Positions 21,401 to 31,700 of a stretch of 64,000 bases of DNA are shown here, one piece after another. Position numbers and translations under genes: made by a program. Origin of the DNA: Aspergillus flavus (Eukaryota > Ascomycota > Eurotiomycetes > Eurotiales > Aspergillaceae); the NCBI RefSeq assembly GCF_009017415.1, contig NC_092409.1:1736001-1800000 (forward strand), given 5' to 3'. A model generated the notes under the pieces. The model searched no databases and was not told the origin of the DNA. It saw only the letters and a program-made list of their open reading frames with translations. Positions within the stretch are counted from its first letter, which is position 1. Each line of letters begins with the position of its first letter.

Positions 21401-23942
21401 GGTGTTACGAGACACTAGCTGGTTTGGGCGCTGGCAGCATGCTTATCCACGGCCTCCTCATGTTGCGGTGGTCAAATGGAAAAGCTTGAAGTCCCCGGCT
21501 GTTCTCCCGCTGACAACAGAGGAGTTCCCCACGCCAAGTGAACTTGCCTCGGACTATTTGCAGACTCCATACCGTGTCTTCCCCAACGAAGACTCAGAAG
21601 GTATTGAGGCGCCCAAAACCAGAGGCGTGCTTCTCCGGGAAATGATTTCACTACGGCTTTCCCACGGGTTCCAAATCGTTGTCGGGAAAAATGTAGTTGA
21701 AGCTTCCGCGCAATATACCCTCCAGTCACCGAACGTATTCGACACTCATGCTTTAGAAAGGGCCGGGGCTACTGTCTTTTTGTCCAAAGGTAACTCGATA
21801 CATCGACTTATTTGTGTTGAAGGTGCGGAGATTGAAGTCACGCGATACACGCATCGAACTTCCTCGCTTTTAGCGTCTGATCAGAAAAGGAAATTCACTC
21901 TGTATTCTCCGGCAATGAGAACAATCCTAAGTCCCGAATATGTGGTAAAGGATATAAAATTAGACTCGACGTACGAGGAATACAACTGGAACTACGCTGA
22001 TAATTATGTGGCCGGCCACCGAGACTACTTGTTCAATCCAGCCCAACAACTCCACTTCTGGCGTGTGCGCTACGTCCTGATCCCGATGCGTTTGCACTTC
22101 AAATCTCGACGGCTTCATGGATTCAATGAAGACAATGAAGAAGAAATTCATCTGCTTGGCATCAATCAGCTCACACATATATGGCAGCGCCACAAGTATA
22201 TTCCTCCGGAAGAAAAGCGGTTTGAAAGCTCCAACAAAAAGAGGGACCAGAACCCCCTCAACATTATGTACCAGACACGGAATCCATCCGAGGTTATTGC
22301 GGCTGAATTAGACCGTATCATACTTGTGGATCCTGGCCTAGACTCCTCCCCTGCACAGCTACTTCCAGAGTCAGAGCTGCTCGAGCGCTCTGGTATCAGT
22401 TTATCATCCTTGGCGCAGATAATCCAGGGGGAAAAGGGAGTTAGGATGATGGATCGAAGGTGGCATTGGCGGCTGCACTACAATTGTTTCATTGGCTTCG
22501 AGCTTACAACTTGGCTGCTCCAAAACTTCCGCGACATTGACAGCCGGGAAGAGGCGGTCGAATTTGGTAACGAGTTGATGAAACACGGTCTCTTCCAGCA
22601 TGTAGAAAAGCGGCACAACTTCCGGGATGGCAATTATTTCTACCAGATCTCTAGCGAGTATCGTGTCTCGCGACCTGAATCTCGTGGTAGCTGGTTCCCT
22701 CAAATACGACCGGATAAGTCAGTTCCTTCAACCCCGGTGGGTGAGGCCTCGAAAGGTTCCCCTATAAGTGGCCATACCCGCTCCGACAGTACCGAGGATA
22801 CACAGTCGCAGACCCCAAGCACGCCGTCAAAATTAAAGAATAAAGCCTCGATCACGTTGTCTAAAACTATGAAATACGACGTCGACCCCCGCAAACGCTC
22901 AAATCGCCCTGAGGTCATTGATCTCCATTATGATCGACTGCATAATCCCGAGAATTGCTTCCACATAGAGCTCAGCTGGATGAACACCACTCCCAAACTC
23001 ATTGAGGATACGGTCCTGTCGTGGGCTTCGACAGCCGAGAAATTTGGACTTAAGCTCGTCCAAGTTCCCATTGCTGAAGCCTGCGCTATTGACAAAACAC
23101 AGCCATTCCGAAAGCCATACTGTGTCCAACTCAAAGCTCCTCCTCCTAAGGGCCCCATTCCACTCCAGTGCAACTCAGAGTCATTCTCCCAGCCGGTTAC
23201 ATTAGACCATCAGTACTTCCATAAAGCCCTCTTACGGAAGTTCGACTTCGTCCTTGACTTTGAGGCCAGGTCCTCTTATCCCGCGGATGTCGAAGTGTCA
23301 TATTCCTGGGGCATGCCTGACTATCAGTACCCTCAGTATATTCATCGATCTGGCAGTGTTCTAGCTCAGATCACTGGCGAAGGAGATTTTTTACTTCTTG
23401 CCAACAGACTTGTCAGCACACGCAGTGCTGCCAGTCGAGACATGCCGAGACATGAGCGGTTAGACCGGCCTGATCAATATCGGGCTCGTGCAGGGACCTA
23501 CGATCCTGTGGACCGTATCTCTCCACGCCTTTCGCCCATGGCTCGGCCAGTCCACGAGGTTCATAGCCCCCTGAGCCCTCAGGGACACGCGAGCATTGAT
23601 TCTGCAAATCTGTATCGAGCCCCCGAACATATTCTTACTGGGTTTGCAGATTTCTGCAATGATCCGGCTAGACTCGAGCAATTCTACAGTGAGGCGCAGG
23701 TGCGGGCGACTTCAACAAAGGTCGGCCCGGCGCCTACCACACTTACGGATGCGTCCATACCTTCTCTTGAACTACCTGCCAGTGTTGTTAGCCATCACAT
23801 ATCACCCCCACCTGGTCTACCATCAAGATCGTCACATAATATCGCCGCGCCACTGTCTGAGATCAGAAGGTCACGAGATGATAGTAATATGTCCAGAGGC
23901 AGTCCAAGAAGCGGCAGCTTGAGGCCACTTTCTCTAACATAA
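18468..23942 (+). CDS. iml1: Iml1, GATOR1/SEACIT subunit (DEPDC5 orthologue)
   Basis: Vacuolar-membrane regulator of TORC1. In yeast and animals the Iml1/DEPDC5-Npr2-Npr3 complex is a GTPase-activating protein for the Gtr1/RagA class and shuts TORC1 down on amino-acid starvation. Single exon, 1824 aa, the usual fungal length. The N-terminal IML1 domain covers roughly residues 145-430 (FRDQYMVRSDMWRLV, then the phrase IFVRGKKV-like IFIRGKKVLSG, and MSREMWDFDSEGTGD). A long Ser/Pro-rich linker follows, then a conserved block near 1150-1260 (YADNYVAGHRDYLFNPA). The DEP domain lies at about 1325-1405 (HWRLHYNCFIGFELTTWLL ... RDGNYFYQI), with a C-terminal domain beyond. An in-frame ATG at 18486 could also be the start. 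Confidence 0.93.
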   Translation: MSLRGPMKHSHLRQVSAASLETLSTTRSLALSQTDGQSDKPSTPDERTIRLSSTGLDRRQCSLWVHDETFSKEEILFNQAAFTDMGVEVGDVIEILPARYPGDGTHSAKTDFGSRSLRDSHVESSSTLHSDSMSKFKTPLQSRCLFVVKPLPQDIKTRNPKLELSVTTSIANIFGFKNRTTVHISIVDRAQCAASHVDISFRDQYMVRSDMWRLVMSELAERIVYKGQKIVFTGSIKATVKNIFIRGKKVLSGFFSPQTIPVFRSESAKYVLFIQMSREMWDFDSEGTGDILFSRVINGFLPELFKRWVNSDARHLVTIVLFTRVEYDASAIASSTFSSENLTSMFGPNHVPTRDFYRVVVNDMASGHWTTILDELKKDFRTFLRDVSILNVHNADTPTFNATGASKSQPATIAGRPSTALRGNILEAIHLASSHLAFDHIDRDMVHTGTSIIVITPGSGVFEVSYESLASTTEALTNRGIAIDLVCLSPMPLHSVPLFKYREPAHRPTTAAFGDIQHGGYSPEMRHSFASISSKTPHLSPKSALLDSFTGMSSKSQWSGRSNEWNYGIPHWLDISYWNPETYRESRRILKKDPNAPIPFTVTKQSKVFVPRVRMYEIQMMGVMESEQSNISIPYLSEGPNISRATSSTLGSSPGSLVPPKATFRRNSPFRHQLSDSLRPEPFLHNMASSKDAMLTIPKKTPKTVLSWMDNYDENVFQPFRKRRHRRKPSKIKRPSEPEVKASNAHERISARSISRLRENESTRSASRQIDIPLPAPKSPVSTKSASPKKPALKSSSKTKLPRISRTISFALRGLSSTPPRAQASTEVNVEHARGLPTSNSRKLSGVLADNRSVDSLSASDSASTVIDLAPSPETPQKPIKNTAITPSRPISIKVPPKQPLQDTEQQGRPAIPESVSTTTTEIPLGDDTRLTAQPRRHGPKFEVNLSSGSRNGSSKSPQSKALAPWVRSVNPCNTPREVLRDTSWFGRWQHAYPRPPHVAVVKWKSLKSPAVLPLTTEEFPTPSELASDYLQTPYRVFPNEDSEGIEAPKTRGVLLREMISLRLSHGFQIVVGKNVVEASAQYTLQSPNVFDTHALERAGATVFLSKGNSIHRLICVEGAEIEVTRYTHRTSSLLASDQKRKFTLYSPAMRTILSPEYVVKDIKLDSTYEEYNWNYADNYVAGHRDYLFNPAQQLHFWRVRYVLIPMRLHFKSRRLHGFNEDNEEEIHLLGINQLTHIWQRHKYIPPEEKRFESSNKKRDQNPLNIMYQTRNPSEVIAAELDRIILVDPGLDSSPAQLLPESELLERSGISLSSLAQIIQGEKGVRMMDRRWHWRLHYNCFIGFELTTWLLQNFRDIDSREEAVEFGNELMKHGLFQHVEKRHNFRDGNYFYQISSEYRVSRPESRGSWFPQIRPDKSVPSTPVGEASKGSPISGHTRSDSTEDTQSQTPSTPSKLKNKASITLSKTMKYDVDPRKRSNRPEVIDLHYDRLHNPENCFHIELSWMNTTPKLIEDTVLSWASTAEKFGLKLVQVPIAEACAIDKTQPFRKPYCVQLKAPPPKGPIPLQCNSESFSQPVTLDHQYFHKALLRKFDFVLDFEARSSYPADVEVSYSWGMPDYQYPQYIHRSGSVLAQITGEGDFLLLANRLVSTRSAASRDMPRHERLDRPDQYRARAGTYDPVDRISPRLSPMARPVHEVHSPLSPQGHASIDSANLYRAPEHILTGFADFCNDPARLEQFYSEAQVRATSTKVGPAPTTLTDASIPSLELPASVVSHHISPPPGLPSRSSHNIAAPLSEIRRSRDDSNMSRGSPRSGSLRPLSLT

Positions 23943-24748
23943 AAAGTTAGTCATATGCATGATATACCCCGGTTCATGACATGTAGTTTCAGTCAGGAAA
24001 TGCGGTTATGAGAATTGATGAAAAGTACTGCCTTGAGTATTTGGACAGAGTTGAATACATAATAGCTGCGGATATGTGCAAACGTATTCAGTGCCTAGAG
24101 ATAATCTATACTATCATTCTATATACTACTTGTTCTTATAAGAACATGATGTTGTACATCGGCATGGTTGCCCCAGGCTCGGGGCGAGCACGTGTGACCG
24201 TCCTCTTATAATATCAATTGGTAAAGGATTCGATTTTCCGCCCACTCCGCCAAGAGAGGATGAACCAAGAGGTACTTCGTATGCTCGGCTCAATACGTTT
24301 AGCCGTTCAGGCAGAATGAGGTTAATTAATACCTCCCAGGCTGTTTCGCAGCTAGTTTAGCGGCCCATTATGCCCCAGTGTGATTGGCTCAATCAGTCTG
24401 AAGCACTATCTACCCCAAACCCCTAAACGACAAGGTCCGATTCTATTTAGGCGACGGCCAGAGCTACCCCGCCTCAATATGTCACCATCAGACGACTGGG
24501 GGGGTTCAATCGGCTAAGTGGACGCTCTTTTATTAAAGCTAGATGTCCCCTTGCTCTCATGTGAGGGGCTTGAAAGTCCTACGAACAAATGCGCTAGACC
24601 GAGATACCGCTACTGGGTCTAATACATAGAGGTGATTCTATCTCTTTGCGCAGCGAGTCTCGTCAATTGTGCATTTACTTTTGATCAGTGGACTTTCTGG
24701 ACTCAGAAGGTAATTATTCGGGCCTATATCCCCCTCAGAACCGCAAAA
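23943..24748. promoter_or_regulatory. Iml1 3' region and alpha-xylosidase promoter
   Basis: About 800 bp without a gene. Two GGCTAA hexamers, the core bound by the xylanolytic regulator XlnR, occur at 24299-24304 (reverse) and 24512-24517 (forward), together with CreA-like CTGGGG/CCCCAG motifs near 24370 and 24497. These short motifs are expected by chance at some rate, so the assignment is tentative. Confidence 0.4.
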
Positions 24749-27348
24749 ATGAAGTTCACCGAGGGGATGTGGCGCCTGCGCGTAAGTATACTTGCAATTG
24801 CCTCATGATCAATGTGATCTGACGATTTCGCAGGAAGGCATTCGAATTGACTGGATGAACAACGTCGAGAGACTGCACATTAATAATGAGAAAGTGGAAT
24901 TATTGTTAAATAAGTTCCAGAGGCATCGTGGTGACACGCTTAATTCGGGTTTGTTTGTTTCCGGGCTGATTTGGTTGAACAAGAACTAACAAATTGTCGG
25001 AATTAGCAACTGTTACTGCAAGTGTAACGTCTCCATTAGAAGGAATTATTGGCGTCAAGCTTGTCCACTGGTAGGTCCATTCAACTGTGATTTGTTTTTC
25101 AAAAGTAGACGGTATTGGCTCTTCCACTCCTCGCTCGGTCACTGACAATTGCATCCAGGGCAGGACAAGTCGATAACGGCCCCCACTATCAGTTGAGCTC
25201 ATCGACTGGCCACACCAAGATTGACCATGAGAAGAACGTGAAGCTGGACTATGGCAGCGGCCCCTTGAACTTGACCATCAATACAGCACCGAACGAATTG
25301 GATTTCGTATTCTCGGGCGCTAAAGGGAAGCTCACTGGTCACTCCTGGAGATCCATTGGTTATGTTGGCGATCAAACTACAGAGAAGTCTCGTTGGGATG
25401 ATGGGATCTTCTTTGAGCGTCAGGGATACATGCTCGCTGCATTAGACCTCGGGGTTGGCGAGAAACTATACGGCCTTGGAGAGAGGTTTGGTCCATTCGT
25501 CAAGAACGGACAAAGTGTCGACATTTGGAACGAAGATGGAGGCACATCATCCGAATTGACATATAAGAACATACCATTCTACATTAGCTCAAAGGGATAT
25601 GGTGTCTTTGTGAACAACCCTGGCAAAGTCAGCTTGGAGCTGCAGTCAGAGCGAACTACTCGAGTTAACATCTCGATTGCCGGTGAAGAATTGGAGTACT
25701 TTGTGGTTTATGGAAACACCCCTAAGGAGATCATCAGACGGTATACGGCTTTGACCGGACGTCCTAGTTTGGTTCCATCCTGGAGTTACAATTTGTGGCT
25801 CACTACCAGTGCGTATATTCCTCCTTATTATCAGTGGCCTCTAAATGCTGAAAACCTTCATTTCAACAGGTTTCACCACAAACTACGACGAGCAGACCGT
25901 CACCGGCTTTCTCGACGGCTTCCGGGACCGGGATATTCCATTGGGCGTTTTCCACTTCGATTGCTTCTGGATGAAGTCATATCAATGGTGCGATTTCGAG
26001 TTCGACTCCGAGATGTTCCCTGACGCCGGAGGCTACCTTCAGCGACTCAAGGAGCGCGATCTTCGAATTAGTGTATGGATTAACCCGTACGTTGGGCAGG
26101 CTTCGCCCCTGTTCGATGAGGGCAAAAAGAACGGTTACTTCATCAAGGCACGGCCCTACTACGTTTACTCATTTTAGAAAACTATCGAGAACGCATACTG
26201 ACAAACCACAGCGCACCGACGGTTCGGTTTGGCAATGGGACTACTGGCAAGCAGGTATGGCCGTTGTAGACTTCACGAACCCTGCCGCCTGCACATGGTT
26301 CTCGAACCACCTCAAGCGCCTCATGGACATGGGCGTTGACTCGTTCAAAACCGACTTCGCCGAGCGTATCCCCTACAGAAACGTCCAGTATCACGACGGA
26401 TCCGACCCAACACGCATGCACAACTACTACACCCTCCTGTTTAACAAAGTCGTCTACGAGACCATGACCGACCGTTACGGAAAATCCAACAGCCTCCTCT
26501 TCGCTCGCAGCACCAGCCCTGGAGGCCAAATCTACCCTGTCCACTGGGGCGGCGACTGCGAAAGCACCTACGAAGCCATGGCCGAATCTCTCCGTGGTGG
26601 TCTCAGTCTCATGCTCTCGGGCTACATCTTCTGGGCCTCAGACATCGGCGGCTTCGAGGGCACCCCGCCACCAGCCCTCTACAAACGCTGGGTCCAATTC
26701 GGGCTTCTCTCCTCACACTCCCGTCTCCATGGATCCTCCTCCTTCCGAGTACCCTGGATCTACGGTGAAGATTGCTCAGAAGTCCTTCGTGACTGCGTAA
26801 AACGCAAAATCCTTCTCACCCCTTACCTCCTCGCCGAAGCCCTCACAGGCCATGACCAGGGTACCCCGCTCATGAGACCCATGTTCCTCGAATTCCCGGA
26901 CGATCTCAATACTTATCCGCTCGATACACAGTACATGTTCGGTAGTAATTTGCTCGTTGCTCCCGTTTTCACGGACGAGGGTACCGTCACTTTCTATGTA
27001 CCTCGAACTCCTGAGGATTCTCAGGGAAAGTGGATCTCGTGGTTCGATCACAGCAAGACCTATGAGCCGGGTCAGTGGTACACGGAAACACATGGATTCG
27101 ATACTCTCCCGATCCTCGTTAGACCAGGCTCAGTCACTCCAATCAACCCGAAGCTGAAAGCGCCACAGGATGATGCGCTGGATGGTCTTGAATTGCTGGT
27201 GAACGGATCGCTGACGGATGAAGTGGCGGTCCAGGTCGTTGATCCAAGCAAGACTCATGAGGTATTGAAGACTGTGAAGGTCGCTGTGAAAGGCGATGAG
27301 GTGGTTGCCGATGCTACCGGGGTGAAGGTGGTTCGGGTTAGACATTAG
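24749..27348 (+). CDS. GH31 alpha-xylosidase, intracellular
   Basis: Glycoside hydrolase family 31 enzyme of the YicI type, which removes alpha-1,6-xylose from isoprimeverose or xyloglucan oligosaccharides. Exons 24749-24781, 24834-24948, 25007-25070, 25159-25808, 25870-26147 (or -26162) and 26212-27348 give 758 (or 763) aa, near YicI's 772. Seen: LYGLGERFG, the nucleophile motif SFKTDFAERIP (Asp about 428/433), the acid/base motif HWGGDC (Asp about 495/500), FWASDIGGFE and SSHSRLHGSSSFRVPW. There is no signal peptide (MKFTEGMWRLREG), so it should act in the cytosol on imported oligosaccharides. The fifth intron is ambiguous: a GC donor at 26148 gives an insertion-free GYFIKRTDGSVWQWD, while a GT donor at 26163 adds five residues. 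Confidence 0.92.
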
Positions 27349-28792
27349 TCTCTAAACTATAGACCTTTAGATTTATTATTGACACGACAGTAGAATGTAC
27401 TCATCTTGATTAGTATAACATGTCGGTGCCTCGAAGCTATAGTCCCAAGTACAAAAGTCTATAGTATCAAGGGATAGGTAGGCCCATCGCCATCACCAAA
27501 CACCTTGCACAAAATATAACGCCAAAAACAAGGCATAAGGAACTACGCCGGCAAAAGAGCCGGTTATCAAGTTCTCCAATAATCAACTATATATATAAAG
27601 GTAAAAAATATATAAATATACAACAATCGAGACTCGCCGACAGTCACCCACCCATCTATTATTAGCCAGAAAACGCCCAGAATTCAGATAGCTTAAATAC
27701 ATGATAAATCTGTAGATAACCACGTCCACGGAAGAAGAAACTAGCACCACTCTTCGTTGGACAGCGTACCCAAAATTATAGATAAACCGATCTTCATCCG
27801 AACATGTTATGGCCCAGGATATGACAAAAATAACGTATTAGGCGTCCATGTCCGAAAAATTCAAGGATTAAGTGCTGGTGGTTTTGGTTGGATAATATAA
27901 CTTTGGGTGAGATTAATAGAAGTTACGGAATCATCGATCGATACCCATTGACTTACTTGTATAAAAGGTCTATTGTCAGCACAATCACATCCGCGGTATG
28001 GCTTGGGTGAAATGAAACAAATTATACTTTATTAAGCTCGGAGCCGCTGGACTCCTCTGCATATATCTTCTTTTTGTAGATCAAGAGGCCATTTTTGACA
28101 AATGAGTATTTATTATCTAGTTAATAAGCGTAACATTATCTGAGAGACATAGGTTCATGCTGATGGATAGACTATTATAGTTATTATTATGGCTTGATTC
28201 GAACCGACTAATCCTCCTGAGCTGGAGGAAGGCATCATAGTGATGAAAACCAAGTTGCCGGTGCTTTGGGCAGAGAGTTATATCAGCTGACTGCATCCGG
28301 CTTGGCAGATCTTTAGGTCCTGTAGAAGAGAGAATGATATAAATGATCTTCGATACTTTACGGAGAAAACTGATTCAGCAGTGTGCTAGAGTTTCTGTAT
28401 GTATGGTAGGTATGTATTAGGTTGAAAGTTCAAGCAGAATAATCATAAAACTAGTTAGAAGACTATCACATCTTCACTCATGTCAAAGGCGAATCATGAG
28501 TCTAAATACAAGACTGGCAAAAAAACAAACACAACACATGGGTATCATGATGTTCAGAAAGCAATAATAAAGATGGTCACAGACTAACTCCTGCTCTGCT
28601 GTTGGTGAACCAGGAAGATCCACCTGTGTGTGAAGTAAAGGAGAGAAAAGTCTGTGAATGTGCAGATTGCCGAAAGCAAAACACTAGCATCCATCATTAT
28701 GACAGACCTAGGGATGTGAAGAAACTTTAAAAAGTAAGAGAGAAAAAGGTCAGGTTAGAAGGAAAATAAAATCAGAAAGAGCAGGAAAAGAA
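27349..28792. other. AT-rich intergenic region
   Basis: 1.4 kb between the convergent alpha-xylosidase and Lst4-like genes. It contains an AT-repeat patch around 27585-27620 and no supported gene. A tRNA-like TTCGAA motif near 28198 does not fold into a tRNA. Confidence 0.55.
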
Positions 28793-31700
28793 TTACCAAG
28801 CCTCTTCAACGTCAAGAAGCCACCTGCGCACTCCTTCTCTCAAAGTATTATCGGGTCCAGCTAATGAACGCTTGCGTTCTCTATCTGCCATAGCAAGCTC
28901 CCCGTCAACATCATCCCGACAATGCTCAGCGGTCACACTGCGAACTACTTCTTCAAGTGCCCCCAGGACGAGCTTGCGACATTCGGTGCGTGGAACTTCA
29001 AGAGAAGGGACCTGAGATTCATCCCGATTCGCTGCGTCTGATGTTGCCTTATCATCGCCCCTGCGAGCCCGCGACGGAGACGGTGCTCGAGAGTGAGCCA
29101 AAGACGATGGGCCGCTTTGAGCAAGAACACGTTCAAGTGCATCGACCAGTGTGCCGTCCAGATCCATGACCGGTTCTTCGACGAAACGCTCTTCAAATTC
29201 GCTGGGTTCATAACCTTCTATGGGGGAGATAGTAGATGTTTTGCTAGAAGACGAAATAGAACCCCCAGGGATGTGACGAGGGGTACCAGGCTGAGAAATG
29301 GATGGTGAAGTAGGGCTTCGCCAAAAAACATTGTTAATAGCTTTTCGTCTGAGGCGCAGTCGCTTAACCGTGAAAGTTCTTGCGTCGGCGATTAGCGTCG
29401 TAGCCACATCTACCCATCTCTCCGACCCATCCGCTTCAGAGGAGAAAGCATGACTTGGGGTAGGTTCAGCTTGCATTGCGCGTTTCACATCGGCTTCCAA
29501 GCTTGAATAAGGCCGCACTGCTTGAAGCAAAAAGTCTTCGTGAAAGCTCCTCAGCCAACCAGCAACATTGATATTAGGGCCATCGTTCTCTCTAGGCGCG
29601 TAAGGGAAGCCTGAGCCACTGCTGTGTGTGGATGCCACGGCATCCACACTAGTTACTGAAGTCCGCGTCTTCTTCGGCGATGTCATGGTCGAGTCACCTG
29701 ACGAAGAAAGCGAAACAAAGCCAGGTAACGGAAGGTCAACGTCGACAATCCCATCGTCACCGCGTACGGATAATTTTAAAGAAGACTCTCTGTTATGGTC
29801 CACCGTTAATGAAAGATCTTGCACATCTTCCTCGAGATGCTGAGTATTGGAGTTAGGAATGGAAATATTGCCACTTGTGGCTACTTTAGGAGCTTCTTCG
29901 GGTATTTCAGTCGAGACCTCTTTTACCATTTGACTTAAGGTAGGAGGGCCTCGTTTCGGCAGCGGTGTATATCCAGAGACAGAGCGCCTGCGAATCTCAG
30001 CTGGTGAAACGGCTTCGCTGCTTCCGGTTGATGACTCCTGGCGTGAGCTCCACAATCCCGAGAACAGGCTACCCCATCGGCCAGTAGTTGAAGGTACACT
30101 ACTGTTGGTACTCAACACTGAACTTTCACTCCTTTGCAAATTCTTCAACAAGTTCTCGGATGCCAGACTATCAACCCCTTCATGCATGGAGTGGTCCGAC
30201 CTATCCCGCTCTAACCGGCTCTGTGAAGCAAAATGCGGGACAGGGACAGTGCTACCAGGGGTTGCAGTGGATGTTGTTGCTGTGCTAGTATTCTTGCTGC
30301 GCGCATCTTTCGCATGTATAGGGACCCCTAATGTTCTAATGGAACGTGCATCGGACCCTCTCCTGGTTGCTGCGAACTCCATTGGCGCCGCGGACTCGAC
30401 ATCGTCTGTGGAGCGGTGTGCAGTTTCACTTGACGACACGCTCACCGATCGCTGGTGCTGATCTCTATCAGCGAGATTCAAACGTTGTGCACGAGACCGT
30501 CTTTCGATAGCTCTGCGCAGAGACTCCTGTCGGAGGACGGGAACATTGGGCGGACTTTGTGAGACAGCACGCATTGAGGAAGATGTGCCAGGTCGAATGG
30601 GTGATGGAAGAGGCTCAAAGCGCTGCTTGGGGGGAAGGAAAGCAGAGAGCAAGAATATAAGCCGGCGAGCAGTCATCTTGTCAGGGGACACAATTACAGT
30701 ACGGTTCGCTAGAATCGGATCAGAATCCTGTTGCTGGGCCTTTTGCTGTATATAGTGTCGGCGTCGCCACCATTCTGGGCCTAGTGCATTGAGCCACTCC
30801 GTATGATTTCCCAAGAACGCGGTAATGAGCACCAAGAAGAAGAAACTATGGTCTTTGTCCCCAAGATTTCGGACAATCGAACGGCCTTCCTCGCGCCATA
30901 CACCCCACCGACTTTGTCCTGTTACCACATATGGAGTTTGAAGAGCCGTGCTGATACGGCGGGTACTGCGAATAGCCTCCTCCCGCAGCTTTGAATTCAC
31001 CGCTAAAATGTTCGCCGGCAAGTGAATTATAGTTTGATTTGTTCGTTGCATATTCGGAGGTTTAGCTGGCTTCGGGTGTATTCCAGACGACGAATCCACC
31101 TTTTTCAGGAGGAACAGGATCTCTTTCCGTGAGAGTCTCTCCAAATGCGACAATGTGCGGTTGATAACATCCCAATGATCCACAAGCAAATCAATTCTTT
31201 CGTCCAGGCTTGCGGGAGGGGAAGCAAGTGACAAACTGTCGTCTAAGAAGCCGGTGCGCCAGCGATAGTCCGAATCCAGCGAGCATGACATACCCGGCTT
31301 GGGCGAGTCAGAGCCTTGAGTGCTGAACCGAGAAACAGGACGAGCGACATTGCGACCCAGAAGAGGTATTTGGATCGTGATCGCCACAGCGTACATTGGG
31401 GTCTTCTTCTCTTTGATCTTTTTGCGCTTAGTGATGTCGGGGAACGGGAAGCCAGATTCCGGAAGTGATTCTTGATACAAGGAAGCAGCGAGGTCTTGTC
31501 TGTCTGGAGAGGTTTCACCCGCCTCCGGCAGATTGACACTGAACATCCGTGTTACAAGAATGGTCACTTTCGACGGTGGTTTTCCGTCATTCCCGCGGTT
31601 CGTATTCGCGAAGGCCGATGAACTCCCGGTAGTGTAGGCTCGAGTAAAAGAGTTCCGGGAGGCGGGAGAGGAGCTCGCAGTCCTACCAGGCTCGTCATCG

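Noticed and set aside
28180..28270. tRNA-like GGTTCGAATC on the minus strand
   Set aside because: The surrounding bases do not form a T-stem or a cloverleaf and the spacing to any D-arm-like sequence is too short.
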